Shown in pieces: positions 52,233 through 60,211 of a DNA stretch of 64,000 nucleotides. The notes beneath the pieces are model-generated. The model was not told where the DNA came from and made no database searches. It was given only the letters and a program-made list of their open reading frames with translations. The stretch is from an uncultured Verrucomicrobia subdivision 3 bacterium (GTDB lineage Bacteria > Verrucomicrobiota > Verrucomicrobiia > Limisphaerales > UBA11358): contig CAIRJF010000028.1 of the NCBI GenBank assembly GCA_903878805.1, positions 17,490 through 81,489 of the forward strand. The letters run 5' to 3'. Both the position numbers and the translations under genes were made by a program. The stretch's first letter is position 1; the number at the start of each line of letters is the position of its first letter.

Positions 52233-52593
52233 TTGAAAAAGCCACTTTTTGCTGCGTTTAGCTTTAGCATAATACCATTGATTATATTAGCGATTATTGC
52301 GATTTCGTATTTAAAGACTTTTGCTCTAATTGCGTCTTTTTTGCCCTAAAAACAGCAACCAGTATCAAATTGCAGTATCAGATTTGAACTTGTCAAAAAA
52401 TACCACGGCGCAGAAATTTTCCAAGCTCTCCACCTTGGTCAGTCGCGCGGTTGAGATCGTGCGTGACACCACCAACTCGACAACACAACGAAAATTCACA
52501 GTCCAGCAGTCTTTCCAAGGTGGCCTTTAGAAAAAGCCGCATTATGCAAAACCTGTCCTTTACAAAAGGACACATTTAGGGAATCGTTTCGCC
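52233..52593. other. AT-rich spacer between tRNA fragment and ATPase gene
   Basis: No convincing gene. The first ~100 bases are strongly AT-rich. A 19-base palindrome precedes the ATPase start and is annotated separately. Confidence 0.6.
52554..52572. promoter_or_regulatory. Palindromic operator candidate TGTCCTTT-ACA-AAAGGACA
   Basis: Two perfect 8-bp arms with a 3-base centre lie 21 bases upstream of the DUF4143 ATPase ATG. It is a plausible dimer-binding site for a repressor controlling that gene, for example the XRE-type regulator nearby. Confidence 0.5.
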
Positions 52594-53919
52594 ATGAGTT
52601 TGCATCCGGTCCTGGCCGAAAAATTGAGCGCCGCCCTTGAGCCGGCGGCAAAAATGCCATTGACCGTCCGTGACGCGCGCCTGCCAGCGGTGCCGGGCAA
52701 GGTTCATGCCGTGATCGGCCTGCGACGGGCAGGCAAAACAATTTTTTTGCGGCAACTGTTGGCCGAGCAGCGGGCCAAGCTGTCGTCCGAGCGGGCTATT
52801 TACTTGAGTTTTGACGACGACCGTTTGGTTGGCATCGGCGTGGAGCAACTTGGCTTTTTGCTGGAAGAGTATTACCGGCAGTTTCCCGCGTTGCGCGGCA
52901 AGCAAATGGTGCATTGGTTTCTGGATGAAATCCAGTTGGTGCCGAATTGGGAGCGGTTTGTGCGCCGGGTGCTGGACTCCGAAAAAATGGAACTGGTGGT
53001 TTCGGGTTCGTCGGCCAAGATGCTGTCGCGGGAAGTCCACACTTCGTTGCGTGGTCGCGGACTGGCGACGGTGATCCGCCCATTCAGCTTCCGGGAATTT
53101 CTCCGGCATCGCGGTGAGGAGCCGGACAAGGAGCCGCGCCGTTGGACGGCGGCGGCGCGTTCACTGGTCGAGAAGCGTTTTCGGGAATACCTCGCGCAAG
53201 GTGGTTTTCCCGAAGCCCAAGAATTGCCGGCGGCCTTGCAGGTCGAGCTGTTGCAAGGTTACGTGGACACGGTGCTGTTTCGTGACGTGGTGGAGCGGTA
53301 TGAACTGACGCAGGTAGCCGCTCTGCGCTGGCTGGTGCGTCACTGCCTCCGCAATCCGGCGTCCAGCTTTAGTGTCCACCGTTTGCATCAGGACATGAAA
53401 TCACAAGGACATGGAGTGGCCAAGGACGCTGTGCATACGATGTTGGCACATTTGCTGGACGCTTTTCTTTTATCCGCCGTTCCACTGGCTACAGATTCCG
53501 AACGGCAGCGAAATTCAAATCCCCGGAAAATATATCCAGCCGATTCCGGCTTAATCCGGGCATTTGACAACAGCGGGCGGAGCAATACCGGCCACGCGCT
53601 CGAAACCGTGGTGATGGCCGCGTTGGAACGGCGCGGCTTCGACGTGAGTTACGTCAAAACCGACGAGGGTTTTGAAGTGGATTTTCTGGCGCAGCATACG
53701 ACGAAAGGTTCGGAGTTAATCCAAGTTTGTGCCGACCTGCGAAATCAGGAGACGCGCGAACGCGAATTGCGCGCCCTTCAGGCAGCAGCCAAAACCTATC
53801 CGCGCGCCACCTGCCGGTTGCTGGTTCTCGACCGGGATGCAGCATCAAGTGTGAGCGGGCCAGGAGTGGAAGTGCAGCCGGCTTATGAGTGGCTGCTGGG
53901 CAGCACGGCGGTGGAGTGA
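52594..53919 (+). CDS. AAA ATPase with DUF4143 C-terminal domain
   Basis: N-terminal ATPase (AAA_14 type) with Walker A in VIGLRRAGKTIFLRQLL, Walker B QMVHWFLDEIQLVPNWE and sensor region ELVVSGSSAKMLSRE, then FREFLRHRGEEPD. The C-terminal DUF4143 domain is nuclease-like: LETVVMAALERRGFDVSYVKT followed by FEVDFLAQ, matching the conserved E/D-x-K-like core of this family. 441 residues is close to usual. Such proteins are common on mobile and accessory DNA; biological role unknown. It is the first gene after the tRNA fragment. Confidence 0.9.
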   Translation: MSLHPVLAEKLSAALEPAAKMPLTVRDARLPAVPGKVHAVIGLRRAGKTIFLRQLLAEQRAKLSSERAIYLSFDDDRLVGIGVEQLGFLLEEYYRQFPALRGKQMVHWFLDEIQLVPNWERFVRRVLDSEKMELVVSGSSAKMLSREVHTSLRGRGLATVIRPFSFREFLRHRGEEPDKEPRRWTAAARSLVEKRFREYLAQGGFPEAQELPAALQVELLQGYVDTVLFRDVVERYELTQVAALRWLVRHCLRNPASSFSVHRLHQDMKSQGHGVAKDAVHTMLAHLLDAFLLSAVPLATDSERQRNSNPRKIYPADSGLIRAFDNSGRSNTGHALETVVMAALERRGFDVSYVKTDEGFEVDFLAQHTTKGSELIQVCADLRNQETRERELRALQAAAKTYPRATCRLLVLDRDAASSVSGPGVEVQPAYEWLLGSTAVE

Positions 53920-54075
53920 AGCAATTCCCCGCACTGCTTACGGAACAGGCTGACAATCCGCGCGGTCACAAAAACTTTCGATCATATTAAAGCACTTTGG
54001 TTTTAAGCGGCTAAAAGCAAAGTATGGTTTCCGGAGGTGGCTGGAATTGCTAAAATTTTTTGTGCGGTTTAGATT

Positions 54076-54294
54076 TTACTGCGTATCGCTTTGCAATAGT
54101 TTCAGCAGTTCAGTTTTTGGAACGAGGAATTTGCCGCGCAGGGCGCGGCAAGCTTTGAGTTTTCCGCGTTGGATCAGGCGATAAACGCTGAAATAGTTCA
54201 CGCCAAGCATATCGGCGGATTCCTGGATGGAATACGCCAGTCGTTCGGTCGGCGGTGAAACGGTCACTGGTTTGGTGTCGGGTTGGTTTTGCAT
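54076..54294 (-). CDS. Small HTH DNA-binding protein (excisionase-like)
   Basis: A MerR/excisionase-type winged HTH: YSIQESADMLGVNYFSVYRL followed by RGKLKACRALRGKFLVPKTE in 72 residues. Such proteins act as recombination directionality factors or small repressors. Its ATG at 54294 overlaps the end of the XRE-type gene by 31 bases. Confidence 0.8.
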   Translation of the reverse strand: MQNQPDTKPVTVSPPTERLAYSIQESADMLGVNYFSVYRLIQRGKLKACRALRGKFLVPKTELLKLLQSDTQ

Positions 54295-54617
54295 AGGGAT
54301 TCCTTTTGAGTTGGTTCAGGGTCAGGTGAGAAGTCATGGAGTTCGTCCGGGATGTGTTCGTGAATGGTTTCATCCATTGGCCGTTGCCAATCAATTGGGG
54401 GAAACAAGTCGGTGTGGCGCACCTTCAACGCCGCCGCGACAATTAGCACGTCAAAGTCCGCGATGTGAATCGAGCCGCCTTCGATTTTGGAAACGGTGCT
54501 GCGCGTCGCGTTGTGCCAGCCGGCGTGGTTCAACTCGACAGCAAACTTCTCCTGCGTCCAGTCGCGATCTCGGCGCAGTTTGACAACTTGTTTCCAAATT
54601 AGATTCAGCTTCTTCAT
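54264..54617 (-). CDS. XRE-family HTH regulator
   Basis: The N-terminal HTH (residues 10-60) contains RDRDWTQEKFAVELNHAGWH, followed by TRSTVSKIEGGS with the recognition helix, and FDVLIVAAALKV. The C-terminal part (~50 residues) is acidic/proline-rich (EHIPDELHDFSPDPEPTQK). The ATG at 54617 is preferred; a longer frame is possible (54632 or 54674). It may repress the divergent DUF4143 gene or the element's transfer genes. It co-translates with the excisionase-like gene. Confidence 0.78.
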   Translation of the reverse strand: MKKLNLIWKQVVKLRRDRDWTQEKFAVELNHAGWHNATRSTVSKIEGGSIHIADFDVLIVAAALKVRHTDLFPPIDWQRPMDETIHEHIPDELHDFSPDPEPTQKESLCKTNPTPNQ

Positions 54618-54674
54618 CGGCAACCGGAGCATTATCTCAGGTGGTCGGCTTTGGGTTGTGTGATTTTCGCACAA

Positions 54675-55454
54675 GATGCCACCGCCAGTTTTAGCGCAAA
54701 TCGGGCAGGCAGGTTGTAATGATTTCCTTACAACTTTTGCCGGGACGATTTGGCCAAAACCGATGCTTCCGCCAACGCGGAATCATTCCGCGCTGGGGAA
54801 GTATTTTTGTGGGGTCATCAAGCCGACGCGCCGAACGACGGTCGAACTCTCGCCAATAGAAGCCTCAATTGAGGGTCGCTTTCGCTTTGCAGGCAATAGC
54901 CTGACCTATGATAGGTGAAGATTTGACCGGGCAGATGAATCAGCGTTCAAATGAAAAAAGAAGCGGAGAAAAAAAGCACGGCAACCAACCCAGGCACGCA
55001 CCCGGAACGAGCAGGTGATGCGCGGAGCATCGCCACGCTGCCCGGCACGGCAGCCAGAGTGCCTACGAAGCCAGACCGCGACGACCATCGCGCGGCGAAG
55101 CAGGAAAGGTTCAGACACCGTTCCGACATGCCAACAATCCAACCCTAAAAGCCGTCTGATTTTTCGACGAACCGACCAACGACGGGCTACGCGGCAACGC
55201 ACGAGCAAACCACCGACACGCTACCGACGCGGATTCGTTCTGCTGTCCGGTTGGTGACGACGAACGGCCCGGCGTTCGGTGCGGACACTCAAACAAACTT
55301 AATTGCGTCCGCTCCGGGCGGCGGGACGGGCGGCGATCACGAACCGGCTCAAACTTCTTTCAGCGCTGGCAGCGGGTTGCCTTTCGGGCGCGGAGCCGCT
55401 GGGCAAAGCGTGCGAAAGGCAACCGGCGCCGAGCGTTCCACGGTGATGTTCGGC
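54675..55454. other. Region without a recognisable gene in the element
   Basis: Several short open frames occur (for example plus strand 54951-55148, MKKEAEKKSTATNPGTHPER, and 55251-55502), but none matches a known family, and frames on both strands overlap. One frame may be a small charged protein. The region includes a 12-bp inverted repeat (55375-55424). It may hold regulatory or replication sequence. Confidence 0.5.
55375..55424. repeat. 12-bp perfect inverted repeat with internal GC-rich arms
   Basis: GGTTGCCTTTCG (55375-55386) and CGAAAGGCAACC (55413-55424) are perfect reverse complements, 26 bases apart. The loop contains GGCGCGGAGCCGC, which can form a further small stem. A strong hairpin in a mobile element outside genes is a candidate for a replication, transfer or recombination site. 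Confidence 0.6.
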
Positions 55455-55853
55455 TCACGATTCACGCAATCGAAAGTTTGTCGAAACTTCACTGGTCGGT
55501 GATTTATTTCGTCCCACTTGATTCGCCGCTGGCGTGGCGGTTCCGTTTTTATTACGTCTGCCTACGTGCGCTTTGACGTTCCGCGTCCCGCCGAGTGACC
55601 AGCGGTTCAAACAATCACGGAGCCTCGCCACGGTGACGGGCACACCAGCCGTTTTCAGTTCCGCCGCCAGTTGTTGACTGCTCCAGCCGTTGCGCTGTAA
55701 AGCAAGTAACTTTTCCCGGAGTGGTTCGAGCATGGCCAGCGCGGTGTTCCGGCTGCCGGGCGGCTCGGTCTGCGACAGCAGTTCCAGTTTTTGATTGAGT
55801 GCCGCGTAGTTAAGTTGGGCGGCGGTTTCAGCGTAATTGATCCGTTGGCTCAT
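55455..55853 (-). CDS. Putative HTH accessory protein of the mobilization region
   Basis: 132 residues. The N-terminal part is helical (NYAETAAQLNYAALNQKLE). The centre reads LLALQRNGWSSQQLAAELKT followed by AGVPVTVARLRDCLNRW, a pattern like the HTH of small DNA-binding proteins that accompany relaxases (GxSWxxIAxxLxxxGxxVSxxTLRxYL). The tail is basic and S/T/N-rich. It is divergent from the iteron array and relaxase gene, consistent with a relaxosome accessory or repressor protein. Family identity uncertain. Confidence 0.6.
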   Translation of the reverse strand: MSQRINYAETAAQLNYAALNQKLELLSQTEPPGSRNTALAMLEPLREKLLALQRNGWSSQQLAAELKTAGVPVTVARLRDCLNRWSLGGTRNVKAHVGRRNKNGTATPAANQVGRNKSPTSEVSTNFRLRES

Positions 55854-55892
55854 AGGTTTATTTCAGTTGTGGTTCGATTGGCGTTTTAGTTT

Positions 55893-55991
55893 TTATCCGA
55901 TTCTGGTTCGATTTACATCCGATCTTCATACGATTTACGTTCGATTCGTATTTGATTTTTGTTCGATCTTCGTTCGATCCGCATCCGATTT
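55893..55991. repeat. Nine 11-bp direct repeats (iteron-like)
   Basis: Consecutive 11-base units (TTATCCGATTC, TGGTTCGATTT, ACATCCGATCT, TCATACGATTT, ACGTTCGATTC, GTATTTGATTT, TTGTTCGATCT, TCGTTCGATCC, GCATCCGATTT) occupy exactly 99 bases. Each has GAT (eight times CGAT) at the same place, at 55899, 55910, 55921, 55932, 55943, 55954, 55965, 55976 and 55987. A degenerate extra unit lies at 55871. Repeats in phase with the helix suggest cooperative binding of one protein on one face, as with plasmid iterons. Confidence 0.85.
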
Positions 55992-56223
55992 TTCGGCGGT
56001 TCTTTTTTCAATCCGCCCCTTTCACCCAGAAAGGCGGGGTTAGTGTCATGGCTACTTTTCCCCATTTACCCACCAAACCTGATCCGTTCACTCCCGCCAT
56101 TACTTGCATCCTCACCGTAGCATGAACCGGTTTAACGAATGCACCTGGTTGAGCGCATTCCGTCGTAAATTCCATGCTACCGTGGACAGCATGAATCGAA
56201 TCTTAACTGAAACGAATTGGTCA

Positions 56224-56247
56224 GGTTGTGACGATAGCATCACAACC
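56224..56247. other. oriT-like inverted repeat upstream of the relaxase
   Basis: GGTTGTGA (56224-56231) and TCACAACC (56240-56247) are perfect 8-bp arms with an 8-base loop, ending 32 bases before the relaxase ATG. Relaxases commonly bind an inverted repeat beside the nic site, often immediately upstream of their own gene. Nicking site cannot be determined. Confidence 0.5.
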
Positions 56248-56279
56248 CCTGGATCAAGGTTCTGCTAACGTGGTGAATT

Positions 56280-59200
56280 ATGTTTACCGGCATACCCCAA
56301 AAGAATCGGGCGGGTGCAGAGTCATACTTTGATGAGCATCTGTCGCAGAATGATTATTACACCCAAGGCCAAACGGAATGTGGTCACTGGCTGGGGATTG
56401 GAGCGGCAGAGTTGGGGTTGAAACCAGGTGGCATTGTCACCCGTGACGCCTTCCTGAAATTATGCGACAACCAACATCCGATCACCGGGGAACAACTCAC
56501 ACCGCAACAGTTCAAGGAGCGACGGATTTATTTCGACTTCGTTTGTTCACCGCCAAAATCCGTTTCCATTCTGGCAGTGACAATGAATGACCAGCGCATC
56601 ATCGAAGCGCATAAGGAAGCCTCGCACTTGGCGATGCGTGAACTCGAATCCTTCGCCGCTGCCAGAGTTCGCAAGGGTGGTATTCAGGAGCAGGACCGCG
56701 TCACTGGCAGTTTGGTCGGCGCGGCATTCCTGCATACCACATCACGTTTACTCGATCCACAGTTGCATACGCATTTCGTCTTGTTCAACGCGACCTGGGA
56801 TAAAACGGAGCAACGTTGGAAGGCATTGCAGACGGGCGATATGTTTGGTGCCATCAACTACGGCACGGCGGTGTATCGCAACGAACTCGCCAAGCGGCTG
56901 CACCAAATTGGCTACGCGATCAAGCGCACCGGGACGGCGTTTGAAATCGAGGGGGTTGACCCAAAATTTATCGAACGGTTCTCGAAACGCTCTCAACAAC
57001 GCGACGTGGCGGTGAAACGGCAGGAAACAAAACTCGGTCGCAAACTGACCAACCAAGAAATTGCCCATGTGGTCCATCAATCGCGCCCGAAAAAAATCAA
57101 GGGCGCATCCGATGACGACGTGCGTCACCAGCAACTCGGCGAGATTGGTTTTTTTGAAAAGCGGGCACTGCGAAAAGTGGTTGCAGCGGCCAATGGCGTT
57201 CCGAGAAATTTCACGGAGAAAGTGGTGACGGATGATGCCCTCGCCCACAGCCTCGGCCATATTTTTGAACGGCGTTCCGTTGCGCCCAAACACAAGATTT
57301 TGGAAACTGCGTTGGTGCATGGCTTCGGGCAACTGGATTTGGCGCGACTGAAAGCCGAACTGGACGGAAGACCGAGTTTGGTGCGGGTGGGTTCCGAGTT
57401 TTCGACGCGCTCGATTTTGAACAACGAACTACGGTTGATTCACTCGGTCAACGAAGGAATTGGAGCGGTCGTGCCATTCGTGCATCAGTGTGAACCATCG
57501 GCCCATCTCGGCTCCGATCAGCGCAAGGCGCTGGCGCACGTCCTCACCAGCCCAGATCGCATCACCGGCTTTCGCGGCCTCGCCGGTTCCGGCAAAAGCA
57601 CATTGCTCAAGGAACTCGCCCGCAGTTTGTATCGCGAAGGTTTCGACGCCGTGGTTTTTGCGCCGACGGCTTCGGCGGCGGACACGCTCCGCAAAGACGG
57701 CATCGAAGCCAACACACTGGCACAACTGCATACCAACTTGAGTGTTCGTAGTCGGCTCGGCCCCCGCTCGGTGATTATTCTTGATGAGGCCGGTGCGGTC
57801 GGCCTCGACGATATGGTGAATCTGTTCGAGGTAGCCCTGCGCAAGGAGTGTCGCATCGTCCTCTCAGGTGATACCGGGCAACACGCCAGCGTCGCGCGCG
57901 GCGATGCGCTTCGCATCATCGAACAGTATTCCAGCTATCGCTTCAGTGAGCTGACGACGATCCGCCGCCAGAAGCCCGCCGAGTTCCGGCAAGTGGTTGA
58001 ACTCGCCGCTGCCAAACAAACCGACAAGGCGTTTGCAAAACTGGTCGAACTTGGCGCGGTCAATGAGTTACCCAATGACAATAGCCAACTTTACCAGCGT
58101 GCCGCCGACGCGTATGTCTCGGCCACGAAACAAGGCAAGTCTGCACTGCTCGTCTCGCCAACGTGGGCGGAAATTGAGGCGGTGACGGAAAAAGTGCGCG
58201 AGACTCTGCGGGTCGGCCACCAAATCGGGCAAGACGAACAGATGTTTCACGTCTTTGACTCACTCTCATGGACGGAAGCGCAAAAGAAAAATGCCCGTCA
58301 GTTTGAACCCGGTCAACGTCTCCGATTCCTCCGCCAGATCAAAAAATTTGAACGTGGTGAAACGGTGGAAGTGGTAGCCACGATTGAAACTGGTGTGCGC
58401 GTCCGGCGTGCCGATGGCACGGAAGTGGATTTTATACCGGCAAGTGCCGCCGCATCGTTTGATGTGGGCGAGTCGCGTGAATTAAAAGTTGCCGCTGGTG
58501 ATTGGCTTTTATTGCAGGCGAATCACGGCAGAGAATTTATCAACGGCGAGCGCGTTCAAGTGAAGGCGATTCAAGCTGGCCACATCGCGCTCACCGATGG
58601 CCGCACACTTCCCGCTGCCTACAACACGTTCACGCACGGCTACGCCGTCACGTCCCATTCGTCGCAAGGTAAAACCGTGGATGAAGTTTTACTGGTCGCG
58701 TCTTCAAAATCTTTTCCCGCCGTCAACCGCGAGCAGTTTTACGTTTCGATCTCGCGCGGTCGCGAACGCGTCCAGATTTTTACTGACGATGCCGAATTGC
58801 TCGCCCGCCGCGTCACGGACACCCACGAACGCACTGCCGCCGTGGAACTGTTGGCGCTCCACCAAGAACTCGCCAAGCTAGGCTATACGCCAAAAGAAAA
58901 GTTGGAAAAACTCATAGCGCCGCCAACGGTGGCCGTCTGCAAGGATGACTTTCGCACGGTGCGCCCGATGCGTGACTTGATGCCGCGTCTGCGCCGCCTC
59001 ACCCGCCTTTCACCAGTGCAAAGAGTCATACAACTGGTCGAAAATGCCCGTCGCTGGCTTGGACTCGGTCAGTTGGAAGCAGTCGCAAACGAGGCGGCGC
59101 TGAAAATTCAACCAACCGAAATAGTGAACGAAGCCGAGAAATTTTTACCCACAAAAGTCGAGGCCGAGAAAATTCAAACACCAAAAATCGAAACTGAAAA

Positions 59201-59288
59201 AATCCGCCCCGAACCGCCGGTGAAAAAACGCGTTGCCATCAAATTCCCCGAACCGCCGCCGCGCCAGTCGCGTGGCATCCGACACTAA
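56280..59288 (+). CDS. MobF-family conjugative relaxase-helicase (TraI/TrwC-like)
   Basis: The N-terminal TrwC relaxase domain has tyrosines 26-27 (LSQNDYYTQGQ) as nicking candidates, the block RIYFDFVCSPPKSVSILAV and the histidine cluster DPQLHTHFVLFN (His163, His165) that binds metal. The C-terminal helicase (TraI/RecD-like) shows Walker A LAGSGKSTLLKELA (Lys439), Walker B VIILDEAGAVGLDDM and the late motif VTSHSSQGKTVDEVLLV. The last ~100 residues are a Pro/Glu/Lys tail. At 1002 residues it resembles TrwC. It should nick the adjacent oriT and unwind the strand for transfer. No coupling protein or type IV secretion genes are here. Confidence 0.93.
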   Translation: MFTGIPQKNRAGAESYFDEHLSQNDYYTQGQTECGHWLGIGAAELGLKPGGIVTRDAFLKLCDNQHPITGEQLTPQQFKERRIYFDFVCSPPKSVSILAVTMNDQRIIEAHKEASHLAMRELESFAAARVRKGGIQEQDRVTGSLVGAAFLHTTSRLLDPQLHTHFVLFNATWDKTEQRWKALQTGDMFGAINYGTAVYRNELAKRLHQIGYAIKRTGTAFEIEGVDPKFIERFSKRSQQRDVAVKRQETKLGRKLTNQEIAHVVHQSRPKKIKGASDDDVRHQQLGEIGFFEKRALRKVVAAANGVPRNFTEKVVTDDALAHSLGHIFERRSVAPKHKILETALVHGFGQLDLARLKAELDGRPSLVRVGSEFSTRSILNNELRLIHSVNEGIGAVVPFVHQCEPSAHLGSDQRKALAHVLTSPDRITGFRGLAGSGKSTLLKELARSLYREGFDAVVFAPTASAADTLRKDGIEANTLAQLHTNLSVRSRLGPRSVIILDEAGAVGLDDMVNLFEVALRKECRIVLSGDTGQHASVARGDALRIIEQYSSYRFSELTTIRRQKPAEFRQVVELAAAKQTDKAFAKLVELGAVNELPNDNSQLYQRAADAYVSATKQGKSALLVSPTWAEIEAVTEKVRETLRVGHQIGQDEQMFHVFDSLSWTEAQKKNARQFEPGQRLRFLRQIKKFERGETVEVVATIETGVRVRRADGTEVDFIPASAAASFDVGESRELKVAAGDWLLLQANHGREFINGERVQVKAIQAGHIALTDGRTLPAAYNTFTHGYAVTSHSSQGKTVDEVLLVASSKSFPAVNREQFYVSISRGRERVQIFTDDAELLARRVTDTHERTAAVELLALHQELAKLGYTPKEKLEKLIAPPTVAVCKDDFRTVRPMRDLMPRLRRLTRLSPVQRVIQLVENARRWLGLGQLEAVANEAALKIQPTEIVNEAEKFLPTKVEAEKIQTPKIETEKIRPEPPVKKRVAIKFPEPPPRQSRGIRH

Positions 59289-59310
59289 ACCCTCAACCTA
59301 AAATAACATC

Positions 59311-59670
59311 ATGTCCTTGTTCACCAAAAATGAGTGCTATCAAACCGCAAGCACCTACGCCGGCTATATCACGTTCCACCTCGACGAACATCGCCGCCGC
59401 GCGTTTAACACCAATCAGTTGATTGCATACGCGCTCGACCCCAATCCTGCAGCCGATGCCGGCCGGAATGATCCACCACAAATGCTTTCCTTCCAGTTCG
59501 CCAACGCCGATGTCGTGGCCCTCGGTTGGCGACTCGACTTCCTCATGGATCGCCTTGCCGAAACCAAACTTTCAAGCCTCTGCATTCTCCCCAAACGTTA
59601 CGCCGATCTCGACCGCGCCAAAGTTTTCGTCGCTGCTATTACCATTTCCCCGATTGGAAACGAAAAATAA
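59311..59670 (+). CDS. Hypothetical protein downstream of the relaxase
   Basis: 119 residues opening MSLFTKNECYQTASTYAGYI, with a second recognisable segment FANADVVALGWRLDFLMDRL. It starts 22 bases after the relaxase stop, in the same direction, so it is probably co-transcribed. No family is recognised; a small transfer or regulatory role is possible. Confidence 0.6.
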   Translation: MSLFTKNECYQTASTYAGYITFHLDEHRRRAFNTNQLIAYALDPNPAADAGRNDPPQMLSFQFANADVVALGWRLDFLMDRLAETKLSSLCILPKRYADLDRAKVFVAAITISPIGNEK

Positions 59671-59780
59671 GTTTTTCGACGCGATCGGCACTCCGACGAT
59701 TTTGAGTTCTGCGGCTTGGCGTAATTTTACGCAGTCCGTATGCCATTCGCCGCCGCATAAAATTCCATCGCCAGACACCC

Positions 59781-59939
59781 CGACAGGAATTGGCCTACGA
59801 CCGGGCGTTGCAGGCGGCTCAGAAACGGCTGCGGTTGCGGGCCGAGATTAAGAAGCACAACAAAAATCTGGCGGGCGCCGCGAAGCAGGCGGGTGTCGTG
59901 CAGCCGCTGCATTACGCCATTTTCATGGATCACGGGTAG
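59781..59939 (+). pseudogene. DinD-like (DNA-damage-inducible protein D) fragment
   Basis: The plus-strand frame reads RQELAYDRALQAAQKRLRLR, then AEIKKHNKNLAGAAKQAGVV and LHYAIFMDHG before TAG. This matches the DinD segment in which RQELA is followed by a conserved NKxLxxAAKxAGVxxxxDYAIFxDHGY. The protein stops in the middle of that motif, at the junction with the ParB-like relic. No start codon remains. Confidence 0.5.
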
Positions 59940-60048
59940 TCGCAGATGCCCGTCCAGCAAAAGTAAGCGCCCACCACTTTTTTGCGGATAGACCATCAGC
60001 GGCTCAATCAGCCCGACTTCGGCTAGCAGATCCAAAGAACGTCGTTCT
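59938..60048 (-). pseudogene. ParB/RepB-like nuclease-domain fragment
   Basis: The minus-strand frame reads ERRSLDLLAEVGLIEPLMVY followed by GGRLLLLDGHLRL, the ParB N-terminal domain pattern (SIxxxGLIEPLxVxxxxGGYxLLxGHxRL). It is cut at the DinD junction, and a stop precedes it. It likely derives from a partition or replication module of the same element. Confidence 0.55.
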
Positions 60049-60211
60049 TAACTTTTCGCAAAAACCCGGTTTTAACCATGAAAAAATTCGTTCTTTTTTG
60101 GCTTTGGATTTTTAACCAAAAATTATCATCGCTACGAAATACGAAAAAATTCTGTCCAAAAAACAATTCGCGTTTCGCTCTGACTCACAAAATATTTTTT
60201 GCCAAGTTGTC

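Larger units (their letters stand above)
55854..56279. other. Intergenic control region with iterons and oriT-like repeats
   Basis: 426 bases between the divergent HTH accessory and relaxase genes. It contains nine 11-bp direct repeats and an 8-bp inverted repeat, annotated separately, and another imperfect inverted pair (GTAGCATG near 56126, CATGCTAC near 56173). No gene. Confidence 0.75.
59671..60211. other. Right end of the element with gene relics and kinase upstream region
   Basis: No intact gene. It contains a plus-strand DinD-like relic and a minus-strand ParB-like relic that meet near 59938, then an AT-rich stretch (60050-60211) that presumably carries the promoter of the sensor kinase. 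Confidence 0.6.

Noticed and set aside
52330..52530. Small protein in the AT-rich spacer
   Set aside because: No recognisable motif and no ribosome-binding site; treated as unassigned.
54676..54918. Protein of 80 residues after the XRE gene
   Set aside because: No family, odd composition, overlapped by frames on both strands; not enough evidence for a gene.
55893..55991. CRISPR array
   Set aside because: Units are 11 bases with no unique spacers and no cas genes; phasing suits iterons.
55837..56043. Coding frame across the iterons
   Set aside because: An 11-base repeat is not a multiple of three, so the open frame is a by-product of stop-poor repeats; no family similarity.
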